A program made the translations under genes and the position numbers. 38,196 bases of DNA. Source: Collinsella sp. AM17-1. GTDB lineage: Bacteria; Actinomycetota; Coriobacteriia; Coriobacteriales; Coriobacteriaceae. This document shows, one piece after another, positions 24,837 to 33,714 of the stretch. The DNA lies in contig NZ_QRJZ01000024.1 in NCBI RefSeq assembly GCF_003470665.1, forward strand, positions 1 through 38,196, read 5' to 3'. How positions within the stretch are numbered: the first letter of the stretch is position 1; every line of letters begins with the position of its first letter. A model generated the notes under the pieces. The model saw nothing but the letters and a program-made list of their open reading frames with translations, did not search any database and had not been told where the DNA came from.

Positions 24837-25727
24837 TTAATCCACGCGCTTGTCGCCCATAAAGAAGAGCGCCACCGTACCGGGTCCAGTATGCGAGCCA
24901 ATCAGAGTACCGATGTCATTGATCTCAATCTTGCCTTTAAGCTGCGGGGCCTGTTCCTCAATCAGCGCCGCAACTGCCTCGGCATCCTCGCGGCACGCCG
25001 AGTGCGACATGATGCACTTACCCGAATAATCCGCACCGTCCTGCACGTGTGCCATCATGGTCTTGGCCATCTCGGAAATCGCGCGCTTCTTAGTGCGAAT
25101 CTTCTCACGTGGCGACAGCTTGCCGTCGCAATCGACCGTCATAAGCGGGCAAATCTTAAGCGCCGTGCCGATGATCGCGCTCGCGGCCGAAATGCGACCG
25201 CCGCGCAGGTAGCTCGACAGATCGGTCGAAAAGAACCAGTGGTGCAGGTTGAGTTTATGCTCCTCGATCCAGACAGCAGTCTCGTCGAGTGACGCCCCGC
25301 TATCACGCACGTCGGCGGCATATTCCAGCAACAGGCCAAAGCCCGAAGATGCCGCCAGCGAATCGATGACGCGCACCTTGCCGCCCTGGGGATAGCGATC
25401 CGCGAGCATCTGCGCCGCAACGCAGGCCGATCCATACGTGCCCGAAATACCCGACGACAACGTCAGGTGCAGCACGTCTTTACCCTCGGCAACAAACGGC
25501 TCCCAAAACTCCTCGTACTCACCCACGCTCACCTGAGACGTCTTGGGCATGGCGCCCGCGGCAATCCGGGCAAAAAACTTGTCCGGCGTAATCGACTGAT
25601 ACAGATCGTCCGCATAGACAACATCGTCGATCTCGTAATGAAAACACACGACAGGGATATTGCGCGATTCAAAGAACTCCCGAGTTCGATCGGCGGCGGA
25701 TTCACAGGTCAGGACAAAATCACTCAT
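24837..25727 (-). CDS. DegV family fatty-acid-binding protein (second copy)
   Basis: A 296-residue DegV/FakB-type lipid-binding protein. The N-terminus is MSDFVLTCESAADRTREFFE with IPVVCFHYEIDDVVYADDL; the lipid-head contact TSQ motif is in AMPKTSQVSVGEYEEF; and LHLTLSSGISGTYGSACVAAQML and RVIDSLAASSGFGLLLEYAA follow. It is only modestly similar to the copy at 9832-10692. ATG at 25727 has AAGGAG 6 bases upstream; a second ATG six codons earlier overlaps the Shine-Dalgarno. Single gene, upstream of a divergent region shared with fbp. Confidence 0.93.
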   Translation of the reverse strand: MSDFVLTCESAADRTREFFESRNIPVVCFHYEIDDVVYADDLYQSITPDKFFARIAAGAMPKTSQVSVGEYEEFWEPFVAEGKDVLHLTLSSGISGTYGSACVAAQMLADRYPQGGKVRVIDSLAASSGFGLLLEYAADVRDSGASLDETAVWIEEHKLNLHHWFFSTDLSSYLRGGRISAASAIIGTALKICPLMTVDCDGKLSPREKIRTKKRAISEMAKTMMAHVQDGADYSGKCIMSHSACREDAEAVAALIEEQAPQLKGKIEINDIGTLIGSHTGPGTVALFFMGDKRVD

Positions 25728-25990
25728 ATGAGGCTCCTTACTCATTGCTGCGCAAATTATCGCACAGTGAGCCTACATACGGTACATATGTCCACTATTT
25801 ACCAAATCGAAGCAATAATAGCGAACATCTTTACCACCATCGTCTCCACCGACCCCACGCATGAATATCTGAGAAAACACCCTCTGTCGTCTCCACTCAA
25901 CCGCCATATCTACCTCAACTAAATCGATTTACCAAACCGTTCGGCTAACAATTCGGCCGCCCATCCCCAATCGAAACAAAAGCGGCGCAT

Positions 25991-26020
25991 ACTGATAAAC
26001 GTTTGACGCTGTTTATCAGT
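25991..26020. promoter_or_regulatory. Inverted repeat upstream of fbp
   Basis: ACTGATAAAC (25991-26000) and GTTTATCAGT (26011-26020) are perfect complements around a 10-base loop, followed by TTTTACC. The hairpin ends 27 bases before the fbp start. It could be an operator or a leader attenuator. The rest of the 25728-26047 gap is AT-richer than average and shows no gene. Confidence 0.5.
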
Positions 26021-26047
26021 TTTACCAGCTCCATCGGAAGGTGTTTC

Positions 26048-27964
26048 ATGGTCGCATTCGATCGCAATCCGCAAGACTTCAAGTATCTGCGTCTGCTGTC
26101 GAGACAATTTCCCACCGAGCAATCCGCGTTTACCGAGATTATCAATCTCTCGGCCATTCTCAACCTGCCCAAAGGCACCGAGCATTTTATGAGCGACGTG
26201 CATGGCGAGTACGAAGCCTTTATGCACATCCTCAACAACTGCTCGGGCGTCGTGCGCGAACATGTCGACGAGATTTTTGGCGACACGCTTTCCTTTGACG
26301 AAAAGGGCGAGCTGTGCACGCTCATCTACTACCCGCGCGAGAAGATCGACCTGGTCCGCAGCCGGCGCGAAGACTCGCCCACCTGGTACAGGACGATGCT
26401 TGACCAGCTCATCATGGTCGCCCGCTCGCTTTCGAGCCGCTATACGCGCTCCAAGGTGCGTAAGGCCATCCCACGCGATTACGCCTACATCATCGACGAG
26501 CTGCTGCACACGCATCCGGACGAGAACAACTATCGCGTGCGTTATCACGAGCGCATCGTGGAGTCCATTCTGGAGACCGCCAGCGCCGACGACTTTATCG
26601 AGTCGCTCGCCTCGCTCATCAAGCGCCTGGCCGTCGACCACCTGCACCTGGTGGGCGACATCTTCGACCGCGGCGGCGGCGCTGCCAAGATTATGGACCG
26701 CCTGCTCACCTACCATTCACTCGACATCCAGTGGGGCAACCACGACCTGCTGTGGATGGGCGCTGCGGCCGGTGAGCCCGCCTGCATCGCAACGGTGCTG
26801 CGCAACAACCTGCGCTACGACAATTACGAGATCCTTGAGAACGACTACGGCATCTCGCTGCGCGAGCTTGTCGCCTTTGCCGATGCCACCTATACCGCCG
26901 GTGAGCCCATCAGCCCGCTGATTAAAGCCATCAACGTCCTGCTCTTTAAGCTCGAGGGCCAGATTATCCAGCGCCACCCCGAGTTCGACATGACCGACCG
27001 CCTGCTGCTCGACAAGATCGATCACGACGCCGGCACAGTCACGCTTGCCGACGGCAGCGTGTGGCCGCTCACGACCAACGACTTCCCCACCGTCGACCCG
27101 ACGGACCCCTACATGCTCACGCCCGAGGAGCAACACATCATCGACAAGCTCGTGTCCGAGTTTGTCACCGCCGATCACCTGCATCGCCATATCGATTTCC
27201 TCTACACCCACGGCTCGATGTACAAGGTCACCAACGGCAATCTGCTGTTCCATGGCTGCGTGCCGCTCAACGAGGATGGCACCTTTAGCAGCATGAACTG
27301 CCTGGGCACCTGGCACGCAGGCCGCGATTATCTCGATTTTTGCGACCATATCGCCCGCCGAGCCTGGCGCGTCGGCGACCGCGATGCCCTCGACTGGATG
27401 TGGTACCTGTGGATCGGCTTTAACTCACCCGCCAGCGGACGCCTGGTGCGTACCTTTGAGCGCGCCTATATCGCCGATAAGAGCACCTGGGTCGAACCGA
27501 TGGACCCGTACTTTACGCTAACCAAGTCGCCCTCGGTCTGCGACGACATCATGCGCGAGTTCGGCGTTGCCCCCATGGCATGTTCGCCGACCGGCCACAT
27601 CATCAACGGCCACACACCCGTTAAAACCACCAAGGGCGAGCAGCCCATCCGCGCCGAGGGCAAGCTGCTGGTCATCGATGGCGGCTTCTGCCGCGCCTAC
27701 CATCCCAAGACGGGCATCGCCGGCTACACGCTTATCTCCAGCTCGCGCGGATGTCGCCTTAAGTCGCACCAAGCCTTTACCACGGTTGCCGAGGCACTTA
27801 CCCGCAACGTGGACATCGAGAGCGAGACCAATCGTTTTGACCAGGCCGACCGTCGCCGCATGGTGAGCGACACCGATACGGGTGCCAAGATCCGCAGCCA
27901 AATCCAGGACCTGCGCCAGCTGCTCGATGCATATAGAAACGGTGCTATCGAGGAGCGCGCCTAG
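26048..27964 (+). CDS. fbp: Class III fructose-1,6-bisphosphatase
   Basis: A 638-residue Firmicutes-type (class III) FBPase, which hydrolyses fructose 1,6-bisphosphate in gluconeogenesis. It is a calcineurin-like metallophosphatase: metal-site segments are MSDVHGEYEAFMHIL (about residue 56), VGDIFDRGGGAAKIMD, WGNHDLLWMGAAAGE and GHIINGHTPVKTTKGE. The long N-terminal part (QDFKYLRLLSRQFPTEQSAF) and large insert between motifs are family features, and length is normal. ATG at 26048 has GGAAGGTG 4-5 bases upstream. It reads toward the gtrA pair, which starts 78 bases downstream past a GC-rich hairpin. Confidence 0.96.
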   Translation: MVAFDRNPQDFKYLRLLSRQFPTEQSAFTEIINLSAILNLPKGTEHFMSDVHGEYEAFMHILNNCSGVVREHVDEIFGDTLSFDEKGELCTLIYYPREKIDLVRSRREDSPTWYRTMLDQLIMVARSLSSRYTRSKVRKAIPRDYAYIIDELLHTHPDENNYRVRYHERIVESILETASADDFIESLASLIKRLAVDHLHLVGDIFDRGGGAAKIMDRLLTYHSLDIQWGNHDLLWMGAAAGEPACIATVLRNNLRYDNYEILENDYGISLRELVAFADATYTAGEPISPLIKAINVLLFKLEGQIIQRHPEFDMTDRLLLDKIDHDAGTVTLADGSVWPLTTNDFPTVDPTDPYMLTPEEQHIIDKLVSEFVTADHLHRHIDFLYTHGSMYKVTNGNLLFHGCVPLNEDGTFSSMNCLGTWHAGRDYLDFCDHIARRAWRVGDRDALDWMWYLWIGFNSPASGRLVRTFERAYIADKSTWVEPMDPYFTLTKSPSVCDDIMREFGVAPMACSPTGHIINGHTPVKTTKGEQPIRAEGKLLVIDGGFCRAYHPKTGIAGYTLISSSRGCRLKSHQAFTTVAEALTRNVDIESETNRFDQADRRRMVSDTDTGAKIRSQIQDLRQLLDAYRNGAIEERA

Positions 27965-28011
27965 CCCCGCCTGCGGGGATTGGCTAAACTTGCTGAGTTC
28001 GTCATCCCCGC
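27965..28011 (+). terminator. Competing GC-rich hairpins after fbp
   Basis: CCCCGC-CT-GCGGGG (27965-27978) begins one base past the stop codon, and the same GCGGGGAT (27973-27980) can instead pair with ATCCCCGC (28004-28011). There is no U tract, so it may reduce rather than stop transcription into the first gtrA-like gene. Confidence 0.35.
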
Positions 28012-28042
28012 GGCGCTCCGGCGCCACCCTAAGGCAGGTACC

Positions 28043-28438
28043 ATGCAAAAGCTCCTTGCGCAGATCATGAAGTTTGGCGTCGTCGGCGTCGTTGCCACCG
28101 TCATCGACTTTGGCATCATGAATCTGCTCCACTACGGTCTGGGCCTCAATATCCTGATTGCCAATACCAGCGGCTTTATCGTCTCGCTCATCTTTAACTA
28201 CGTCGCGAGTATGAAGTACGTGTTTGCGCACAAGGAGGGCATGAGCCGCCGCCGCGAGTTCATTATCTTTGTCGTGCTGTCCGTGATCGGCCTGGCGCTC
28301 AACGACGGTATCGTGCTGGCGCTCAACGCCGGCCTGGGGCTCGAGGCCAATATCGCCAAGATTTGCGCCACCGCGCTTGTTATGGTCTACAACTTTGTGA
28401 CCCGAAAGATCTTCCTGGAGGGCGACGAGACCAAGTAG
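28043..28438 (+). CDS. GtrA-like four-helix membrane protein
   Basis: A 131-residue GtrA/DPMS-type membrane protein with four predicted helices. It shows KFGVVGVVATVIDFGIMNLL, NTSGFIVSLIFNYVASMKYVF (the conserved NY..S..YVF signature), FIIFVVLSVIGLALNDGIVL and KICATALVMVYNFVTRKIFL. GtrA proteins are linked to translocation of lipid-linked sugars for cell-surface polysaccharide or teichoic-acid glycosylation. The ATG at 28043 is preferred over a TTG 21 codons upstream because the longer form adds a non-family tail over the hairpin. No glycosyltransferase is adjacent. A close paralogue follows. Confidence 0.88.
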   Translation: MQKLLAQIMKFGVVGVVATVIDFGIMNLLHYGLGLNILIANTSGFIVSLIFNYVASMKYVFAHKEGMSRRREFIIFVVLSVIGLALNDGIVLALNAGLGLEANIAKICATALVMVYNFVTRKIFLEGDETK

Positions 28439-28462
28439 CTCGACCTCCTCCTTGCACTACGG

Positions 28463-28506
28463 GGCCCACGGACGGCGCGCGTCGAACGCTGCGTTGTTCG
28501 TGGGCC
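28463..28506 (+). terminator. Hairpin between the two gtrA-like genes
   Basis: GGCCCACG (28463-28470) pairs with CGTGGGCC (28499-28506) over a 28-base GC-rich loop. It lies 25 bases after the first gene's stop. It has only a weak T-rich follow-on (TTGCTCGTTT), so termination is tentative. Confidence 0.4.
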
Positions 28507-28657
28507 TTGCTCGTTTACGGAAGGATTTACGACGTTTGCGGATTGTCTCTTGCAAATTTGACGAGTTCGTATAGTTCTTGGCAAAGCCCTTACGTTTCCC
28601 TTGCAAAAGCTCTAAAGTATCCTCTGCTCGATTCGTCAACGCATTGGATGTGATTAC

Positions 28658-29065
28658 GTGCGCAAGGCACTGGCACAACCTCATACTAAGCAATTCCTCA
28701 AGTTCGCTGTCGTGGGTCTTATCTCCTTTGGCATCGACTGGGGCATGCTCATTGCGCTCGTCGAGCTGTTCCATCTCGACTTTTTGATGAGCACCACGAT
28801 CTCGTTTATCACGTCCGTCGTGGTCAACTACTGGCTCAGCATGAAGTATGTGTTCGACCATCGCGAGGGCATGAGCCGCAAGCGCGAGTTCACGATCTTC
28901 ACCATCCTGTCGGTGATTGGTTTGGGCCTCAACGACCTGTACATGTTTGTGGGCGTCACATTTTTGAGCATCGGCTACCAGGCCATGAAGGCCATCGCCA
29001 CGTTCCTGGTCACCTGGTACAACTACTTTAGCCGTCGCCTTTTCCTCGAGGGCGCGCAGTCGTAG
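28658..29065 (+). CDS. GtrA-like four-helix membrane protein (tandem paralogue)
   Basis: A 135-residue paralogue of the preceding gene. Matching segments are KFAVVGLISFGIDWGMLIAL, SFITSVVVNYWLSMKYVF, EGMSRKREF and LVTWYNYFSRRLFLEG; the EGMSR(R/K)REF loop is almost identical in both, indicating a tandem duplication. Four membrane helices are predicted. It starts with GTG at 28658. The 219-bp gap before it and its own terminator suggest it may be transcribed separately. Two GtrA-like proteins could act as a heteromeric pair, but that is speculation. Confidence 0.87.
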   Translation: MRKALAQPHTKQFLKFAVVGLISFGIDWGMLIALVELFHLDFLMSTTISFITSVVVNYWLSMKYVFDHREGMSRKREFTIFTILSVIGLGLNDLYMFVGVTFLSIGYQAMKAIATFLVTWYNYFSRRLFLEGAQS

Positions 29066-29091
29066 TCGATTCGCTATTTGCTTGAATGTAT

Positions 29092-29128
29092 AACCGGTTG
29101 GAATTCCCATTCCAACCGGTTTTTTGTT
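29092..29128 (+). terminator. Strong intrinsic terminator after the second gtrA-like gene
   Basis: Arms AACCGGTTGGAAT (29092-29104) and its exact complement (29109-29121) with a TCCC loop, then TTTTTTGTTT. Confidence 0.96.
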
Positions 29129-29164
29129 TGCCGAGAGACCCGGCGACCCAATCCCATTCGCATG

Positions 29165-29201
29165 AAAAACGGGCGGCCCGGATGTTTGTCCGAACCGCCC
29201 G
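29165..29201 (-). terminator. Intrinsic terminator of the DUF4430 operon
   Basis: On the minus strand CGGGCGGTTCGG (29201-29190) pairs with CCGGGCCGCCCG (29181-29170) allowing G-U pairs, followed by TTTTT (29169-29165). It lies 24 bases after the stop of the smaller DUF4430 gene. Confidence 0.9.
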
Positions 29202-29224
29202 CTTGGTGCGATATGTCGAGGTCT

Positions 29225-30118
29225 CTAGCCCGTTACGTAATACCAGACCACGTTGTCGCCGTTGGAGAGAACGTAGTTGCTGCAGGCCGTCATGGGCGTT
29301 GTGCCGTTGACGGAGTACATCCAGCCGCTCGTGCCGCCGTACTGTTTCTCGGCCAAACCACCAATCGCGGAGACATACGTGCCGTACGATGAGCCGTGTG
29401 CGTTGACGGAAAGGCCCAGCGCACACAGGGCATCGTAAACGGTGGCGCCTTCGTTAAAGGTAAAGGTGCCGCCAGAAGACACAGGATTGCCCACGGCGCT
29501 CGATGTGACCGAAACCGTCACCGTTACGTAGTTGGACTCCTGCGAGCCGCCCTGACCGCCCGAGGGAGCGCTTCCGCCATTAGAGCTGGAGGCTCCATCA
29601 GACGACTGACCGCCGCCCGAAGAAGCACCGCCAGACACATTGGAAGTATCGCCGGCTCCCGTATTCTGGGCAGCGGATTTATCTCCAGACTTCTTGCCGT
29701 CCCGACCATCGGACTTCTTGCTATCCGAGCTTTTATCCGATTCCTTGTTTGAAGACTCGGAATCGTCCTTGGACTCATCTTTTGCGTCATTCGATGACTT
29801 GGAATCCTTGGAACTGGCCTCGCCCGAAGTCGTAGTCGAGTCAGACCCCTTGGTGTCCTTGGTGACGACGCTCTCCCCCGTCACGGTCTGAACGATCCAG
29901 TCAATGGACCAGGCACCGCTTGTGGAAGGATGGACGAAACCCAGCGAGACGACGATCAGAATGGTGCACGCGGCAGTCAGAACGCCAAGAAGCGCCTTGC
30001 GACGAGGGGCGGACGCCGCCGAAGCGGCGCCCTGTTGCTTTGCATCGTCGAACTGAATGAACGATGAATCTGGTTGCTTGGAGTCAGCGTCCTTGGATTT
30101 ATTGGACACAGCCCTCAC
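29225..30118 (-). CDS. Membrane-anchored DUF4430 protein, putative cobamide-binding
   Basis: A 297-residue protein in four parts: a hydrophilic N-terminus (1-40), one membrane helix ALLGVLTAACTILIVVSLGF, a long Ser/Asp/Lys-rich linker (85-150) and Gly/Ser-rich spacer, and a C-terminal DUF4430 domain from about residue 197. The domain ends GWMYSVNGTTPMTACSNYVL and NGDNVVWYYVTG. DUF4430 is the domain of the transcobalamin C-terminal fold, so B12-type ligand binding is expected but unproven here. The annotated start is a GTG directly abutting the upstream stop codon (0 bp gap); a second GTG three codons later has a better AGGTGAGG site. It should share the riboswitch-controlled mRNA of the larger gene. 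Confidence 0.82.
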   Translation of the reverse strand: MRAVSNKSKDADSKQPDSSFIQFDDAKQQGAASAASAPRRKALLGVLTAACTILIVVSLGFVHPSTSGAWSIDWIVQTVTGESVVTKDTKGSDSTTTSGEASSKDSKSSNDAKDESKDDSESSNKESDKSSDSKKSDGRDGKKSGDKSAAQNTGAGDTSNVSGGASSGGGQSSDGASSSNGGSAPSGGQGGSQESNYVTVTVSVTSSAVGNPVSSGGTFTFNEGATVYDALCALGLSVNAHGSSYGTYVSAIGGLAEKQYGGTSGWMYSVNGTTPMTACSNYVLSNGDNVVWYYVTG

Positions 30119-33100
30119 CTACCGACGTTTGGTGAACACGAACACGCCGACGATGGCGAGACCGATGACGCCGGCGGCAACGCCAACGATGGCGAGCGGA
30201 TTGGTGCCAGTCTCCTGCTCGGAAGCACCAGAGGACTTCTTAGCAATGGTCGTGGAAGCAGCACCCGTATCGGACTTGGAATCGGACTTCTTGTCGGGCT
30301 TGCCGTCCTTCTTGTCAGACTTCTCCTCGTCCTTCTTATCGGACTTATCGGAGTCCTTCTTGTCGGACTTGTTTTCCTTGGTCTCGGTCTTGGTCGACAC
30401 CGTCGTCTTGGTCATCGGCTTCTGGCCCGGGGCAATAGCGCCGCCCTTCGAGCCGGAGCCAGAACCCGCGCCAGCGCCAGTGCCAGTGCCAGTGCCGAAA
30501 CCGGTACCAGAACCGCCGCCGCCATTCGAACCAGCGCCGCCATTGCCGCCAGGGTTAACAGCATTCTTGGTCCACTTGGCATACAGCGTCAGATCGGCCG
30601 TCACCGGCGTGCTAAAGTCATACGCCTGCGTGCAAGCCTCATCGGTATACCAACCGCCGAAAGTGTAGCCATCGCGCGTCGGATCGGCCGGCTTGACCAG
30701 CTTGCCATCGGCCGTAGTCTGGAAGTCGACCTTAGAACCCTCGCCAGTCTCAAACGAGACCTTAACGCCACCACTCAGCTTGAAAAGCGTGCCGGAATCG
30801 TTGATGTAGTAGAGGTTACCCTTGGCATCGCAGGCAATCGGCGAGTCACAGTAATTGTTGTGTCCCGCTGCGCTAAACGCACCGGTCGCCTGCGCGTCAC
30901 CCATCTTGTAGCGATACACGCCACCGCCCGAGGTGTAGCTCACATAGTCGGAAGTCGCACCATAGTTGACAGTGAAATAAACGTACGCGTCATCCGCCTG
31001 GACACTCACGAGCGGTGCGCCCTTGATGCCACCGGCAGGAAGCACGGAGCCATCGGCAGACGAAACCAACGTCGTAGCAAAGTCATTATCAAGGTCGACA
31101 ATCGCCAGCGCCGAACCGCCAGAAACCTCGCCACCGACAATTAGCTTATTGCCATACAGCGTGGGCATGCAGGCACAACCCGTAAGACCAAGATCGATGA
31201 CGCGTTCTTCGGAAATGCGCGAAGAGGCCCTTGCGTTTGCGTCCGACAGTGCCAGCACGTGGAGCTTGCCGTCACGCGAGATCACATAGGCATGCTTGCC
31301 GTCTTTGGACAGTACACAGCCGGAGTTGACGATGGCACCAACCGAAACGCTGCCGAGCACATCACCCGTCGACTTGCTAAGCATCTCAACGGTACCCGCA
31401 CTCGTCGGAACCAGAATATAGCCGTCGCCCACTGTAGCGCTCGTCCAGTAGTAGCCCTCATCAGCATTAACATGCTGCCAAGAAACAGCGCCGGTCAGTA
31501 TATTAATACGCGTCAGGTGACCGTTATTGTACGTACTCGTTCCATAGTCGACATCAACGGTGCCAACGTAGAGATAGTTGCCATCGACCGTCAGCTGGGA
31601 ATTTGACTGGGCAGATTTGCTCACAGAGTCAGTGACCCAAACCGTCGTCAGCGTATCGGCCGTCAGAGCCTGGACCGCACCGCCGTCGAGCGGGACGATG
31701 ACCAAGCCTTTCGTATAAATCGGACGCGTGGTGTAGCCAATCGCAGTCTGAAGGTTCGACTCGGCAAGCACCTTGCCCGACTCGGCGTCGATCTTAAGCA
31801 AACGCTTGTTCACGGCAAGGTAAACGTTGCCGTTCACGACAATAGGCTCACTCGCATTGGGATACGTGGCACCCGAGTAGGCCCTCCAATCGAACGTCCA
31901 AGAGCTTGCCAGCGCGCCCGTAGGCGTGGACACGTTCTTGACCACCGCATTGGAATTGCCACTCCAGTCGGCTTTCCAATCGGTCGGGCGCGAAGCGCTC
32001 GGATCGACTACGACTTCATCGGGATTAGGAACGGTGTCGCCAGGGGCGTAAGCCCAGACGATTTTGTCGCCCGACTTGAGCACGTAATCGCTATCGAGCT
32101 GAGGCCCGGGAACGCCGTTGACAAAGAACGACCATGCACCCGACAGCTCGGTGCCATCAAGCGGGGAGACAAGACTATGAACACCCCAATAACCAAATTG
32201 GTCGTACATCTTGGACTCAATGCCAATGGCATCGAAGTAGGCAGCGGAAGCGTCCTTGATCGTCGTGCCCTCGACAAACACCTGCGTCGAAGGATCGGTC
32301 CAGCGCTGCGCCTTCTCATCCTTCTTACCGATGATCTCCATTGAAACGGAAACCTGGCCGGGCATGGTTCCATCAAAGCCATAGACCCAGGTAACCTTGT
32401 CCCCGGCCTTGAGTGTGTAATTGCCCGCGCCGACATTGGCCGCCTGACCGTTAACGAAGAACTGCCAGAATTTCCAAGTGTTTTCGTTAACTTTCTCGCT
32501 CGAAAGCGTCACGGTCTTGTTGAACGGTGAAGTCAGCGACTCGAGATACCAGCCGTACGTGCCTTTCCCCGTTTTGGCGCCAATGCCGGCCTTTTTAAAA
32601 GCCTGCTCGGAAAGATCAGCAGCGGTCGTGCCCTCTTCCACCAAAGCTGTCGTGGGCTGCGCCCATGTCTGCTGAGCGCCCGAGGCGTCCTGGCCGACAA
32701 CGGTGCAGCTAACGGAAATCTGATTGGCGGGCGCGGGGTCACCGTACTTCGAGTAGCACCAGACGACGGAGTCGCCGTCCTTGAGCGTGTAGCCGCCGGC
32801 GCCGACCGCGGAGACGCTGCCGTTGACGAACAGCTGCCAGTGCGCGCCGGTCGCCGGGTCGTAGGCGAGCGTGCGGCCCGCGTCGAAGGGCGACGTGATC
32901 GAGTTGAGCGCCCAGCCCCAGGAGCCGTTGGGGTCGTAGTCGGCCTTGAGGCCGGCCTGCCTGAAGAGCTGCTCGGAGAGGTCGGCCGCGGTCGAGCCCT
33001 CCTTCAGAGCGATCTGCTGCGCGGCGGCCCAGGTCTGCTGGGCGCCCTTGGCGTCGGTGCCGACGACGGAGCACGTGGCCGCGACCTCTTGGCTTGCGGC

Positions 33101-33607
33101 TTCGGTAGGCTGAGATTCAGCCTCATCGGAAGCGGCTACAACACTTTTGACGTTCTGTTCGGATGAATCCGGCGAAGCAGTAGGAGCCTCGACTGCGGCA
33201 GAATCGTCCGACGCTACGCCGTTGCTATCTGCGGCATTCGCCGAAGCGCCATCGTTAACCGACGCATCGCTCGCGTTAGAGCCGGTTTCAGAAACGACAC
33301 CGTCGGCAGCACCGTCCGCAGCCCCCGTGCCCTCACTCGGTGTCGCAGCCTGAGCCACAGCCCCGGCAATGCCCTCGGCGCCCTCGGCCCACAGCTGAGC
33401 TGGTGTGGTGCCAAAGGCTATCGCGAAGGCCAGGAATGCCACCAGGCCGCGCTTGGCTACACCGCGTGCAATCGCGCCGCGGCGATGCAACGAGGTGCGC
33501 TCACGCTCGTCCTCAAACATATCCATTTGTCCCCCATTGTCTGCACTTGGAGCGTTGCCTTGAGGCTGCCCCACGTCATCGCGCATGTTGCGCTCGAGTT
33601 CCCCCAT
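30119..33607 (-). CDS. Large surface protein with three DUF4430 domains and a beta-propeller-like region
   Basis: A 1162-residue exported protein. The N-terminus has a long basic region then a signal-like helix (LVAFLAFAIAFGTTPAQLWA). An acidic Ser/Ala-rich segment leads into three DUF4430 modules (about residues 178-290, 296-413 and 418-523), each with WQLFVNG/WQFFVNG/WSFFVNG and GDxxVW end words. Next come repeated PQQ-type propeller strands (VYLAVNKRLLKIDAESGKVL and similar, about 540-940), an InlB-type repeat (GYTFGGWYTDEACTQAYDF) and a Lys/Asp/Ser-rich stalk. It ends with a membrane helix and KRR. It resembles a wall- or membrane-tethered receptor. ATG at 33607 has AAGGGGGA upstream; the in-frame extension is weaker. 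A cobalamin riboswitch precedes it. Confidence 0.85.
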   Translation of the reverse strand: MGELERNMRDDVGQPQGNAPSADNGGQMDMFEDERERTSLHRRGAIARGVAKRGLVAFLAFAIAFGTTPAQLWAEGAEGIAGAVAQAATPSEGTGAADGAADGVVSETGSNASDASVNDGASANAADSNGVASDDSAAVEAPTASPDSSEQNVKSVVAASDEAESQPTEAASQEVAATCSVVGTDAKGAQQTWAAAQQIALKEGSTAADLSEQLFRQAGLKADYDPNGSWGWALNSITSPFDAGRTLAYDPATGAHWQLFVNGSVSAVGAGGYTLKDGDSVVWCYSKYGDPAPANQISVSCTVVGQDASGAQQTWAQPTTALVEEGTTAADLSEQAFKKAGIGAKTGKGTYGWYLESLTSPFNKTVTLSSEKVNENTWKFWQFFVNGQAANVGAGNYTLKAGDKVTWVYGFDGTMPGQVSVSMEIIGKKDEKAQRWTDPSTQVFVEGTTIKDASAAYFDAIGIESKMYDQFGYWGVHSLVSPLDGTELSGAWSFFVNGVPGPQLDSDYVLKSGDKIVWAYAPGDTVPNPDEVVVDPSASRPTDWKADWSGNSNAVVKNVSTPTGALASSWTFDWRAYSGATYPNASEPIVVNGNVYLAVNKRLLKIDAESGKVLAESNLQTAIGYTTRPIYTKGLVIVPLDGGAVQALTADTLTTVWVTDSVSKSAQSNSQLTVDGNYLYVGTVDVDYGTSTYNNGHLTRINILTGAVSWQHVNADEGYYWTSATVGDGYILVPTSAGTVEMLSKSTGDVLGSVSVGAIVNSGCVLSKDGKHAYVISRDGKLHVLALSDANARASSRISEERVIDLGLTGCACMPTLYGNKLIVGGEVSGGSALAIVDLDNDFATTLVSSADGSVLPAGGIKGAPLVSVQADDAYVYFTVNYGATSDYVSYTSGGGVYRYKMGDAQATGAFSAAGHNNYCDSPIACDAKGNLYYINDSGTLFKLSGGVKVSFETGEGSKVDFQTTADGKLVKPADPTRDGYTFGGWYTDEACTQAYDFSTPVTADLTLYAKWTKNAVNPGGNGGAGSNGGGGSGTGFGTGTGTGAGAGSGSGSKGGAIAPGQKPMTKTTVSTKTETKENKSDKKDSDKSDKKDEEKSDKKDGKPDKKSDSKSDTGAASTTIAKKSSGASEQETGTNPLAIVGVAAGVIGLAIVGVFVFTKRR

Positions 33608-33714
33608 CGGGGTCCCCCTTCCCTCCAGAGCCCTATGCACACCGGCGGCATACGCCGCAGCCGCATGCAAGATGGGAGGCGATCCGACTTAACCTTAACG
33701 GCTCAGGCGCGCCG

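Noticed and set aside
32840..33166. Plus-strand frame inside the DUF4430 gene
   Set aside because: Open only because the first DUF4430 module is very GC-rich; no start site or family match. The composition shift itself is reported.
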